The translations under genes were made by a program, and so were the position numbers. A DNA stretch of 64,000 nucleotides, from assembly GCA_032718475.1 (NCBI GenBank), contig JAUCBJ010006567.1, positions 32,580 through 96,579 on the forward strand, in the 5' to 3' direction. Origin of the DNA: Nemertoderma westbladi (taxonomy: Eukaryota > Xenacoelomorpha > Nemertodermatida > Nemertodermatidae). The notes beneath the pieces were generated by a model, which saw only the letters and a program-made list of their open reading frames with translations, did no database searches and was not told where the DNA came from. Positions 22,638 through 33,720 of the stretch are shown piece by piece (position 1 is the stretch's first letter; every line of letters begins with the position of its first letter).

Positions 22638-24225
22638 TGTCATTATTCACCATTATCATTGTACTAAAGGCATGGGAAATATACTATATATAGTAGATTA
22701 AATAATATCTCTAATCTTAAATTGTGATTTTTCGAATTTTATCCTAATCAGGGCGGCGCTTCGGACTGCAGTTCCGTTCCCCTTGAATATTTGGGTTCCC
22801 AGTCTCCAATGAAAAAATTTCAAATGAATATAACATTATTTTAATTATTATTATAATGTATCATTATAATTATCATAATTATATCAAATTATCTTAAATA
22901 AATTATCAATCCCTTTATTCCCTTTCAATTAATATTTAGATGTCCGACATAAGACCTTGGGACCCAAAGCATGGACCTAACAGAGAAGTAATTTAAACCA
23001 TTTCGTTTGATTCGCTCGTTTTTTTTATAAATTTCTGCACCTACTGTTAAAGTTGGTGACCGTAACAGTTGAAAGGCCATTCAGTGAAATTTGCACACCT
23101 GGCAGAGATTACACATCGCTGACTCAAATAAAATCACTCCTAGAAACATCATTGTTGTGTGGTTTTCACTCAATAAATTGTAATAATTTTATTTTAGAGA
23201 CAATGCTAAATTTTGGCACACTCTAATTGAAAATACTCTTCTCATTCGATTCAGTGTCAAATAGACATCAACAAAAATTCTGATTTCCATTAGCACTTCC
23301 TATTACGTTTTAACTGATCTTTGTCATTTCAAATTATTTCCAATCAGTTCTACATCCTTTAAAACTGATATATTTCACCTAATTAAATCATATGGATGGA
23401 TCCTCTTCATCATTGTCTACAATCTACACGGTACTTCAAATACCCCGCCAATTGAGATTTGGCGTACGTACAATTCTTACAGTAGTAGGCCTAGGGAATT
23501 GGGTTAAGAGTTAAAGTTCTTACAGTATATTTGATATATTCAAATATATTAATATATATTCAAATATATCAAATATAAAATATACTTTATTTGAAATTTG
23601 TTGGGGGGGGGGGGGGGGGGATGAGTCAGATCCGTATTTTCTTTTCGATGGTTGTTAAGGGTTCTACATTTGACTTGTTCTGACCTGGAGTTAGAACCCA
23701 GAATTACCGCGCAGTAAACCTCGCGAATTTGGAGTGTTGATGTAGATCTTACTGTGTATTTAATCTATTTATATAATATTGTCAATAAACATAACTAACT
23801 AGATAAACTTTAGGCGAATTATTGTACCACAGCCGACGCTGTAACATGTCTTACTAACAGTTAATAGTAGATCATGACTATAATAATCCTAGTAAGTTTA
23901 ACACAATACCCCTAACACACTAAGGTGGTTGTATACAGTCGAAGTAATGGCTGAGCATTAACTAATCTAACCTGTAAGTGTAAGCTAACCAAACATTCGA
24001 AATGTTTGCCTCCATTTTATTTTCAGTTTAAATCGGTTTATATATGTAACTTATATGGAATCCGGATACGTCTTAAGTACTATAAACCATAATATCCATA
24101 AGTACCCATCACCATATACTCAATAAGTAAGTCAATAATACTAAAGCGGAAGGAATATAAATAGCCAAGATAATTCTATCACCAATCGAATAATAAGGTT
24201 TGGGCATCATTCAGTAACTTTGATA
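22638..24225. other. Intergenic region and ATMIN 3' flank
   Basis: No gene is visible. It contains an AATAAA at 22897-22902 and a pure G run at 23603-23620. Otherwise it is AT-rich sequence with no recognised repeat. Confidence 0.5.
22897..22902 (+). other. Possible polyadenylation signal (AATAAA)
   Basis: AATAAA lies about 260 bp after the ATMIN-like stop codon, a plausible 3' UTR length. In AT-rich DNA such hexamers also occur by chance. Confidence 0.35.
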
Positions 24226-25345
24226 TTATTTACAGACTGCGTAGGCCAGGCAGTAGCCATTGCAACTAACTTCACAGGAATTCCCAGACACATTTCCAGT
24301 ACCCGTAAACCCCTGAGGGACATCTTCGCTATCCATATAGGATGCGTTGCAGGAAACGATTTCCTTGCCAGCGGGACAGCTCGCCTCAGCGCCCTTCTCC
24401 CCACCTCGCATTTCGTACTTCAAAGATACGTCACTCGAGCACAAAACTTTGGCCGTCACTTTACCATGATTTGCCGCAATCACCTCGCATTTACCATGTG
24501 CTTGACCGGGATTTACACCGGCGCAATCCCCTTCACACTGGCATCCCACAACAAAGGATCCAGGCGGACATTGTGCTGTTGCTATTTCGTATTTACTGGG
24601 ACTCTTGTGCAAATTCATATCGATATCACCAACATCACCTTGCAGGTAGTCTTCTTTCTCATTGCTAGTCGCAGGACCTTCATCGATCATTCCTTTTATT
24701 TCAGTGTCATCGGAAATGCGGTAACATATAGCGGAAATATCAATACGCGACCCGCAATCATCTGTATTAGGGGCGCAGGTTCCGGATTCTAGAACACCTT
24801 CCCCACCCCCGGGGCCCCCGTTGATGTTGCAACTGGTCATGACGTATCCAGAAGGGCAACTCACACTTGTGCACAATCCCTCGGCAAATGCCGTTGGTAT
24901 GAACATTTCATAAGCGCTTTTCATTTCGGTGCACGTTGCCACCGCTTGGGTGACAGAATCACCGCTGTTGCTTAGCTGGTCATTCGAGACACGGCATTCC
25001 AATACGCCGTTGTCGTTAACTACAAGAGATCCGGCGCAATTCGGCTTCGAACAGGCGCATTTCGCCATCATTGTCCCTTCAGGACATGTTACTGCCGCAT
25101 CCCCAATCACCTCTTGAACCGAGGTAACCTGGTTGTCAGGAATAGTAGGAGGTACTTTATCGATGCCTGGAACAACCAGATCGTCGCCTGTGCAAACGTT
25201 TTTGCAGTAGTATTCCATCCACTCGCGATTTTTGATACATTTACCACTGTCTGCTTCTTCCCGACAGTCAACTTCCATACCAGTCACCTTTATGATACCA
25301 TCTTCAACATCTTGACATTCTTTACTACAATTTTGATTCATGAAG
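24226..25345 (-). CDS. Last exon of a secreted ShKT plus PCSK9-tail-like Cys-rich protein
   Basis: A 371-residue open frame on the minus strand. A splice acceptor (TTATTTCCAG|C) lies at 25346-25347, four bases before the first ATG, so the ATG is probably internal. The first residues (MNQNCSKEC) fit the end of a ShKT domain split by the intron. A second ShKT-like domain follows (C26, C35, W41-M42, C46, C50). Four Cys-rich modules then each open with a CPxG....C pattern: CPEGTMMAKC at about 85, CPSGYVMTSC at about 163, CPPGSFVVGC at about 258 and CPAGKEIVSC at about 320. Each closes with an AxC-type segment. This pattern resembles the C-terminal domain of PCSK9-related proteins. It is probably extracellular, but the signal peptide would be in missing upstream exons. 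No transmembrane segment is seen. ShKT domains occur in many non-toxic extracellular proteins, and nothing here indicates a venom role. Confidence 0.75.
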
Positions 25346-27060
25346 CTGGAAATAAAATTATAAGTTCAAATTATTTACAATTATATATAACAATACTAAT
25401 TATTTAAAATTAAATTATAAAATGTTATTTAACATTATTGTCATTATTTTAAGGCGGTTAAAAAATATGGCAAATAAAAATAACTTTTTAAAATTTTTTT
25501 TTTATCTTGCTGTATACCGTTTGTTATATTTGAGTGTGCATGTAGTGTAGTCAAATTAGGCCTAAAAGTAGCTAAACCCGGAAGAAAATACAATATGGCT
25601 GAAGTTTTGGTATCATTCGACGCAGAATTCATTGTGGAATAATATTATGAGGTGCCTCCAGTGCCTCACATTGAGGATTTTTTTTAAAATCACTTTGAAT
25701 AAATGTTGGTCACCGAAGATGATTTTAGAGAAATTAATATACAATATTTAGGTGCTTTACAGTGTTATTTGCAGATGATTTTATATTTTAACATTCCATT
25801 ATCATTCTTTATGATGTCACCAAGTACAGTTGTGGATTACGTAATTATATTACCTAAGCTTCCTGTAAGAAAGTCTCTGTTCAAATCGGGAAATCCGGTT
25901 CAGGGCGAGTGCGATCACACTAACAAGTACAACCAGCGATATGTGCTTCAGACTCATTTCTACCCCAAGTGTAAGTATCAAACATAACATGTACTGTATG
26001 CTAATGGTGAAAGTTGGACTGCGCTATTATAACATTACTTTACCTGCAATTGTTTTGTAACGTCAGCCCCACCAGACTTAATTTAAAAAATGTCAGCTGC
26101 TCAACACCTGCAACCCTGAAAATTCGGCGAAGGTATGTAAGTTAAACATGTCGCTACTGCTAATAACTGAAGGCCGACTTTCACAATGACAATATTTTAT
26201 ATTTTGATATGGTGGGAGAGAGAGTTCCATAAATTTTCATTTGCTACAATTTGGGCAATTGACATAATTGAATCCTCCTCGTTATAGTCCAGCAGCCACA
26301 TTCTTCTTTTTGGCCTAACCGAAATTTTTGGACGGGTTACAATTTTTGGATGTTTTGGTGTCTAGGGGTCCCTTTTAACATAAAAAAGTGATTTATGGAC
26401 TTTGACACCTTGGGCAATTTGAATTAATGACCCGTTTCTATGGACTACAGCAATTTTTATGAAAGCTTAGCAATCAGAATGGCGATTAACTGTTGAGCTT
26501 GAACTGGTTGTAATTTTGATCGAAAATATGAAAATTTTAGAGAAACTATTGAAGTGTTGCTATGGTAACGAAGGCACTACAGCTATTGCTCTATCTTTCC
26601 AAATGAAAAACTACTATGCCTACTGACACTCATGTGTTTTTTGTTTCGTCTGTGCACTTTATTAATAATATGTTTCCCTAAATAATATGTACCACATCAA
26701 TTTTGTGTAGAAGTATGGTTAGCAACAAATACCCGTATTCATGGAAACCACAGTAATTTATTGCGGACATCACATCTGAAGCATTTAAAACCTTGACAGA
26801 AATTTATTACCTTAAAATGTATATATAAATAATTTGTCTCCTGCTTGTTTATAACACTTTTTTTAATGCAAAATATACAAAATTTAGTTAATGCATGGCG
26901 AATATGGAGACTATGCATTTTATATTATTCATTGTTTGATTATAATACAATATGAGATTACGAAAAGTTTGCGCATGAAACTTTATTGCAGTTGTAAAAT
27001 TCTTTGCAATCAGGCTCGGTTTTTTCTGCAGGTGCAATTCTGCGATTTACATTGGATTTT
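25346..27060. other. Intron or intergenic DNA
   Basis: No upstream exon of the Cys-rich gene could be identified. A 94-residue plus frame at 25703-25987 lacks recognisable domains or splice context and is not annotated as a gene. Confidence 0.4.
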
Positions 27061-27063
27061 GAA

Positions 27064-27620
27064 TTAACATTTACACCGAATTAATTGCAAAATGCATCCC
27101 GGAGCTGGTGGTATGCCCTCAGGGATTACAATCGGGGAAAGTTGATTGTTACCTATTCTCCACCCATATTCTCTGGGGTCTACAATAGGTGGTCTAATTT
27201 CCATTGTGTTCTTCCACACCATTACTTGCAAATGGGCTCTTTTCACGTTCTCTGAGAAGGAGTCAGTGGTTGGTAGTATTGTTTGCAGCTTTGCACAGCT
27301 GGTAATTGTTTAATTGGCTTTTCTGTGCACACCTTCTATTTTGACTGGGTCATGTCGTCTGAGTCATATCCATAGCAGTCACGCCAGTCAGTTATAAAGT
27401 TATAGTACATTCCATTAAGACTGTAAATTGCGGTGCTTCCATATCTCCCAAACAAGTAAGAGTGAGTCCTTTCTCCGAAGCCTTGATGACTTTCGCTTTG
27501 CCAATCCCAAACATACTCGCAACCATGTCACACCCATAATGCATGGCCTCCCAAAAGATTTCCTATGATACGGCGATGCATTTTTACTTGTCTCTCCTAC
27601 GTCTATCACTGCGGTACGGT
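27064..27620 (-). pseudogene. Decayed transposon-associated gene (GCDMVASMFGIGKAK / GW..EDG-type family)
   Basis: Read on the minus strand, about 27610-27420 encodes a segment with GCDMVASMFGIGKAKVIKAS. After a broken stretch, 27246-27064 encodes RAHLQVMVWKNTMEIRPPI, then DPREYGWRIGNNQLSPI and ending CILQLIRCKC. These pieces, in this order, match the layout of a repetitive family of metazoan proteins often annotated only as uncharacterised: an 'H..tGCDtv..lfGiGK' block, then '..h.Q...Wk', then '.yGW....g.l.P', then a Cys-rich tail. The segments lie in different frames with stops between, so this is a fossil copy. The family assignment is from pattern memory, not a search. Confidence 0.5.
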
Positions 27621-27629
27621 TTTTAATGG

Positions 27630-28745
27630 GGATTTTATGAAAATTGAAACATCTTCAAAACACCACCAAAATACACACGATACACTTCAGAGAGGCCGGT
27701 TTCAACCATTAAACTTATTATGGATCCAATGAAACTTATGAATGTATGCATCCTCCTAATGTAAGTCCACCGTACTCAACAGGAAAATACCAAATTACAT
27801 AGTAACATCTTTGGGGAACTCATGGTCAATACATTTAGCTAGATGTAAACCAATAGCAGACCCCGCCAAAACTTTTAATGGCAAGGCATTGCCGGGTTTG
27901 AAATACCAGTATAACTCTTGATACAGTATCTACTGTATGTCATAATCTAGTTCTTTTGACATTTACGTTTTGGTCAATCTCAGTATAGAATGATCCGCTC
28001 CATCCACATGTGATAAGGTAGATTGAATATTCCTGTTTGGTTGGGTTATTAGCATAGCTAGTGAATGCGTGGATTTCAAACAATTCATGGAACTTAAATT
28101 CGTTTATGCAGTAGTTTGCTTGGCATTACCTAGGTAAACTCCTGTCAACCTGTAAGGGAGTCGGATGACTCTAGTCCCGACCCGTTAACTAGTACCGGCC
28201 CTTTACTAGCTATTTTTTTTTACCAGATACAATTGTTACTGTTTTTGTCAGGTGGCACCCATAATATCTTATGAATGTTCGTACTAGTCATTTTAGAATT
28301 TTTTACAGTAATTGCTAGGCTTCCTAATTCGATTGGCTATCATCAGCTGTTATATTGCTAGAGAACTACGCAAACATACAGTAGCCGTACCATTTTAATT
28401 ATTAAAAAAACATTTAAAAAAACATTAAAAAATCATACCGATGACAATTAAATGAACAATTCGACTCAACGTATAAGAAATTACAACTATATAAAATTTT
28501 TAGAACAAGCTAATGATATTTTCATGTCAATGAAAGAAAAATCCATATAAGAAACTACGAGTACATCAATTTTCTATAGAATAAGTCCCATTTAAATGCA
28601 GAGACCTGGAAACTCACTAGCTATTCCAAGAAAACACTAAATGTGAGTAATCATAGGCCGAACTAATGATCAATAACTAATAATCATAACTAATGATAAT
28701 CATTAGTTATGAATTCCAAACTCAATTCTCCATATCGAAATGGTC
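27630..28745. other. Gene-free DNA
   Basis: No gene recognised. Near its end lies a perfect short hairpin at 28685-28711 (CATAACTAATGAT, one base, then the complement). Confidence 0.5.
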
Positions 28746-28748
28746 TAC

Positions 28749-29957
28749 TACTAGGTTCGGCATGCTGCATTGCAGCTGCATTTTTAAGAATGCTGTGCCG
28801 GCTTGTCGACAAAATTGCGCCGCCATAACTCCCTATCACCCATGACATTTGCTAGATCATCCGCATCTTCAAGGCCAGTGTCCTTCAAGATGCGTCTCAA
28901 GAAAGTCATGGGCTGTCCACCATGCTTATTCACTCCATGAGGCTGCCAAAGTACAAGATTATGCACTGGCTGGTCCTCACGGCGAAAGCAATGTCCTGCA
29001 AAGCGGATGCGATTTTGTTCTAGTGTCAAGCTTGGGGGAACCAATGAGACACCTCCAATGTTATATAGTGTCTGGTTGGAGATGTGTGCATTGCACTTGA
29101 AACAATGAACCCGGCGTAGCATTCTTGTGAATGTGCCATCCAGAGATTTGGTGTCCTCAGCAGTTAGAGCCCAGCATGGACTCCCGTAGAGGAGTACTGG
29201 AACTACTGCTGCTCTAAATATTCGGACCTTAAGTTTCCGATTAATTCTCGGTGACTTCCAAATCCTGGAAAGCCTATTCAAGGCTGCCCATGCGTTTCCC
29301 TTACGTATTCGAAGGTCCTCACCTGACTTCCGGATCCATGATCCCAGGTAACAGAAGTCGTCCACATGCTCAAGCATACCATCCATTGAGCTTATGCTCA
29401 TCCGATCAGAGACTTGCTGAGGACTTTCAAAGTTAACTGTCAAAATTTAGATCTTTCTGGAGTTAATAAAAAGAACAACACTAGAAGCAGCATGTTCTAA
29501 TTAGCTGAGGAGCCGTTGGGCTCCCTCTAGTGATTCTGAGAGTACCCCTACGTCATCAACAAAGTCTAGACCAGTTAGGTACTTGGCAGGATTTCCTCGA
29601 CTTCTGGAGCCAGTATGTGGAGTTATCATCACCCCATCATCATTATGATGATCTAAGGACATGCGTAGAACATAGTCAACCACAATTATGAACAAGAATG
29701 GTGCAAGTGTGTCTCCCTGGAGGACGCCCCATAACACTTCAAATGGTTCTGTGTCACCGTCAGCAGTAGACACAAATGTTGTCGAACCATCGTATACTGA
29801 TCTGATTACTGCAATAATTTCATCAGGAATCCCATATAATGAAAGTATGCTGAACATACGTGAGAGAGAGACTGAATCAAAGGCCTTGAAGAAGTCAACA
29901 AAGATAACAGCCAGATGCCTGTCTTTCTTTTTTGATAACTCTTCAATTATTATAATC
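28749..29957 (-). mobile_element. 5'-truncated, dead APE-type LINE fragment (copy 1)
   Basis: The minus strand carries the second half of the reverse transcriptase and the C-terminal region of the same LINE family found at 60-64 kb. Visible landmarks are VDFFKAFDSVS, GVLQGDTLAPFLF, a broken DD motif (LDFVDDVG where the other copies have DLDFADDLG) and the C-terminal FAGHCFRREDQP block. Two in-frame stops (near 29446 and 29500) arise by base changes relative to the 60-kb copies. The 5' end is cut off at about 29957 in the middle of the RT. The 3' end on the minus strand is ATGCCGAACC followed by TAGTAGTAG, the same short AGT-type tail as the other copies. Confidence 0.9.
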
Positions 29958-30085
29958 AATTAATTAATATTCAATTAATCTGTAAATATTTTGTAATAGC
30001 TAGTTCTTATTACTATTTGTATAGAAAATGTTCCAGAACATGTTAGCTATTAATTTTAAAAAAAAATTATGTTCTAGAAAAATTA

Positions 30086-30276
30086 TTTTTTGTTCTAGAA
30101 TATTTTTAAGAAAAAATATAGATTATATTTAAAACGCATGAAATCGTTCTAATACGTGTTTAAAATCACTAAGAAAAAGAAAAATTATTTTTATTGATTT
30201 TAAACACGTAAGAGAACAATTCCATGCGTTTTAAATATAATCCATATTTTTTCTTAAAAATATTCTAGAACAAAAA
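30086..30276. repeat. Inverted repeat with about 85-bp arms
   Basis: TTTGTTCTAGAATATTTTTA at about 30089 is mirrored by TAAAAATATTCTAGAACAAA ending near 30275. The arms continue through ATTTAAAACGCATG and ACGTGTTTAAAATCA. It is a MITE-like hairpin about 80 bp upstream of the 5' LTR. A partial extra TGTTCTAGAA lies just outside. Confidence 0.85.
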
Positions 30277-30354
30277 GGCTGTCCTGGATCGCCATGCATT
30301 CCTCCTTTTCCGCCTAACCATCCCCCCTTCACTACCTTTGCCCCCCACCCCAAA

Positions 30355-31540
30355 TGTAAAAGCTTTTGCGTCATTAACCGGTTATTTTCCCTTAAAGTAC
30401 TCTGTAGTTGGTTTGCCAGGCATAAAAAGGCCGTGTCCTTGCTGTACTGGTGTTTTAGAGGACATAAAAGTCATTTCTTCTGTATTTGTACTGTATTTGT
30501 ACTTTAGAGGACATAATCCGCAATCTCGTGACGCGATAAGCTGGATACTCTTGAAAACAGTGTCGCTACCATGACGACGGCTAACAGCTGATATTGCCAC
30601 GTCGACGTTTCTTTGTTTCTTTGTTCTCTCGTTGTTCGGTTGACCAATCAGAGCGTTTTTTGTCTCTGTGTTGGAGGTGTATACAGAACCCAGTAGTTCA
30701 GTGTTATGTTTTTGCTCAGAGCCTAAGAACATCGTCTTTTAGCACCTCCGTATATCAGCGTTCTTTAGCTTTACATTAGTAGGCTTAATTATAGAATGTA
30801 TATCTGTTATCAAACGACTAACTTGAGTTACCGAGTTAATTACAACCTTATCATACATATCTATGCAATTCATATCTTACATTACTGCTTTTGCTGTTGT
30901 TCATTATATTTGTTGAAGAAATATTATATCGGAATACTGATCAATAGTCAGACACCCCACCTTCTTGATATACTAAAGGTTAGAGAGACCGGTTACAGAT
31001 AAACGATTGCGACCTATGTTGAGTGGTTTGAAGTGAATCTAATGCTATTTCATATGCCCAACATAAATTGTCTGTTGCTCTCTTTATACGTGACCAAATT
31101 TAGTGAAGGTCGGCAGATTAGTGTGCAGTATTGTGCAGCATTGTGTATGATTGTAACTGATAACAAAGCATCTCCTAAAGAATGCGCCATATACGTTAAT
31201 CTATAGCCTTTTCGTTGTGACTAGTTTAAGTCATAACTCTGTTTACATATTTAGAGCGCCACGTCCTAAAGGAACTGTTAATATTTCCCGAAAGTGAATA
31301 ATATTTGTCAGAGATTATATATTACGATCAGTCGAATAATACAGTAGGCTTACACCATCAATCATTAAGCTCCGAACTCAGTCTCCCGGGTATATCCAAC
31401 GGGTGAATGATTGCGCATAGACTGGCTTCGGCTAATGTAGTGTATCAAATACTCGTCATAAAGCTAAAGAATATATATCATCTAAAAGACATTCTAATTT
31501 TGGCAGGTTAAACTGTCAAAGGTCTTCAAAAGCGCAAACA
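30355..31540 (+). repeat. 5' LTR
   Basis: It begins TGTAAAAGCTTTTGCG and ends AAAAGCGCAAACA. A TATA-like CATAAAAAGG lies at 30421-30430 near the start, plausibly the promoter. Compared with the 3' LTR it has an extra TGTATTTGTAC duplication near 30481-30505 and scattered substitutions. Open frames on both strands are chance and are shared by both LTRs. Confidence 0.9.
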
Positions 31541-33720
31541 ATAACAGATATTGCTTCTGGATTGCGGTGTAAGCAATCTAGTCGAAAGTACCGGTCGACC
31601 GGTAACCAGTAGGCCTGACTGCCTGATCATCCGGACCGGTACCTACAACAGTACAGGTACAGCAGTATTATTCGATTGTGATCTATTGTATACTGTAGGC
31701 TGCCAGGGGAATAGGGATTGATCACCCCTCATTCTTTTGTATAGTTTACTTATTTCTGCCAGTTTTATTTACTAGTAGGTTGATATTGAGCAGAAGGCGT
31801 GTAACCCTGCTCAGATTGTACAGATAATTTGTAGGCTTGATTGTTGGCTAACTGTTGATTAGGTCTGAACGGATTACAGTACATGTAGAGTGTATGTCCG
31901 ATAAAGAACGGTTAGGAAGTAGGGGCAGCCATCGCTGTAAGGTAAACCCCCATCTAAAGAATAAGTCGTACTACTGGGTTAGAACGCATACTACTTAACC
32001 ATTTCGGAGTCTGCATGTCCTGTGGTTTATTTAGGCTTGATAGTAGTTGGCTAGCGTTTGGTCTGTACTTTGTTTGTGTAGTCTGTACGGGTAGCGTATA
32101 ATTTTATTTAGATAATTTGTAGGTTGGATAGTTGTCTGGCTGTTGTTGGGTTTGAGGAAATTTCGGTGTGTGCAAAGCATTTGTCCGATAAAGAACGGTT
32201 AGGAAGTAGGGGCAGCCATCGCTGTAAGGTAAACCCCCATCTAAAGAATAAGTCGTACTACTGGGTTAGAACGCATACTAACTAATCATTTTGGAGTCTG
32301 CATATACCGTAGTTTGTTTAGGCTTGATAGTAGTCTGTCAGTATTTGGTCTGCATTTTGTTTGAGTAGTTTGTACGCGTAGCGTAATATTTATTATTCAG
32401 AGTTTATGCGATTATTCGCAACATTCATATCCCCAAGTTTGTTCCTACAATAATTGTGTTTGTTATACATACCGCTATAGTTAAATTAACCCCGGTACTA
32501 CACGGGCTGCTTGGCGTAGGTAAAAAGACTGGTGATTTTGTGCACCGGTCACTCCAGCAGATGCCGTGGTTCTTTTAGCTGTTCAAGTATATTTAACTAC
32601 TGATTATATGTTGTACAAGTACTCGTACCTAATTTAGGGTTTAGTGTACAGTGCTTTCCGAAAGTAATTAGTGTAGACATTATATTTGTGTTGTAAAGTG
32701 GTTGATAGGCACGTTCGATTAGCTCTATTAACTTCTAGGTAGGAACACTCCGTGATACATAACGTAGTACCTATAGCGATACGGCTATAGGTCGTCAGGC
32801 GGTGGTATTTTCCTATCTGGACAACGCAGTGTATTTACTACTACGTATTATTTTCAAATACCGCAGTACCCTGTCCGTTGTAATAACCAGAATTCTAACC
32901 CTTTGTTAGGCTGGTTTGTAGACTTCTTGTAAAATTACCCGGAAAATTCGTATTTTGTGTTTTTTGTAAATTTTTGTGTTTATTTAGAGATTGTAATCTC
33001 AACCCGAATTGTACGTAATTTGTAGTATTAAGTAACTTAGGTAAATTAGAATTATTTGTTTTAGTGTCTAACAAGTAGCACTCCACTGAGAGCGCACAGC
33101 TTATGTATAGTGACTTCCCCAGAAATAATAACATTTATTTCAAACATTGACAAAAACCCATTTCAACGGGTATATATATATTATAAATCAACTCAAACGA
33201 TTTATAAATAGTAGGCCTGCCATACAACAATTAGGTCTCAATATCAGTTGGACTACTGCTTAAATAACGGTAATAAAGTAAGTTAAAGTAACCAAGTAAC
33301 CCTTAAAATTCAGAAATTCAATTATTTAAAATAATTGATATACCGGTATTTACAATAGGCTTACTATCTTTATTTTTATAAATATAGGTTGAAATTATAC
33401 CGGTATTCTGTAATTAATTCTAGTCTGTAATTATACTTATATATATACATTATAAGTGTAAGCTGTATACCGGTATTCACGATAGGCCTATTATATATTT
33501 ATATATATTTGTGCTAAAATTATATACCGGTTTCTGTGAAAAACCTAGTCTGTAATAATACTTATATATACCATAAGCATACCGGTATTCTAATATTATA
33601 TATATCACGCTACACAGAGTAGCAGTATCAGTAATTAATTGTTAGGCTAACAGTGATACTGAATTACTAGACTTGCTTTAACTGTAATATAGCAGTAGGC
33701 ATTCAACTATACAATCAAAC
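31541..33720 (+). other. Long untranslated leader of the LTR element
   Basis: About 2.2 kb with no coding frame lies between the 5' LTR and gag. It includes the tandem duplication at 31810-32390. Its 3' part is very AT-rich with repeated TATACCGGTAT palindromes (about 33340-33590). Confidence 0.6.
31810..32390 (+). repeat. 287-bp tandem duplication in the leader
   Basis: TCCGATAAAGAACGGTTAGG and the following ~100 bp are almost identical at 31897 and 32184. Weaker similarity extends both ways, for example GATAATTTGTAGG at 31823 and 32111 and the TTTAGGCTTGATAGTAG segment in both. Conservation is strongest in the ~100-bp core. Confidence 0.88.

Noticed and set aside
24226-25345. Venom-type toxin because of the ShKT-like domain
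   Set aside because: ShKT domains are common in ordinary extracellular proteins. The rest of the exon is PCSK9-tail-like, and no toxin precursor layout is present.
25703-25987. 94-residue plus frame as a gene
   Set aside because: No recognisable domain, no splice signals in agreement, and ordinary base composition.
30382-30732. 116-residue minus frame, repeated at 41562-41828
   Set aside because: It lies wholly in the LTRs. Duplication reflects the LTR pair, and the frame is antisense to the element.
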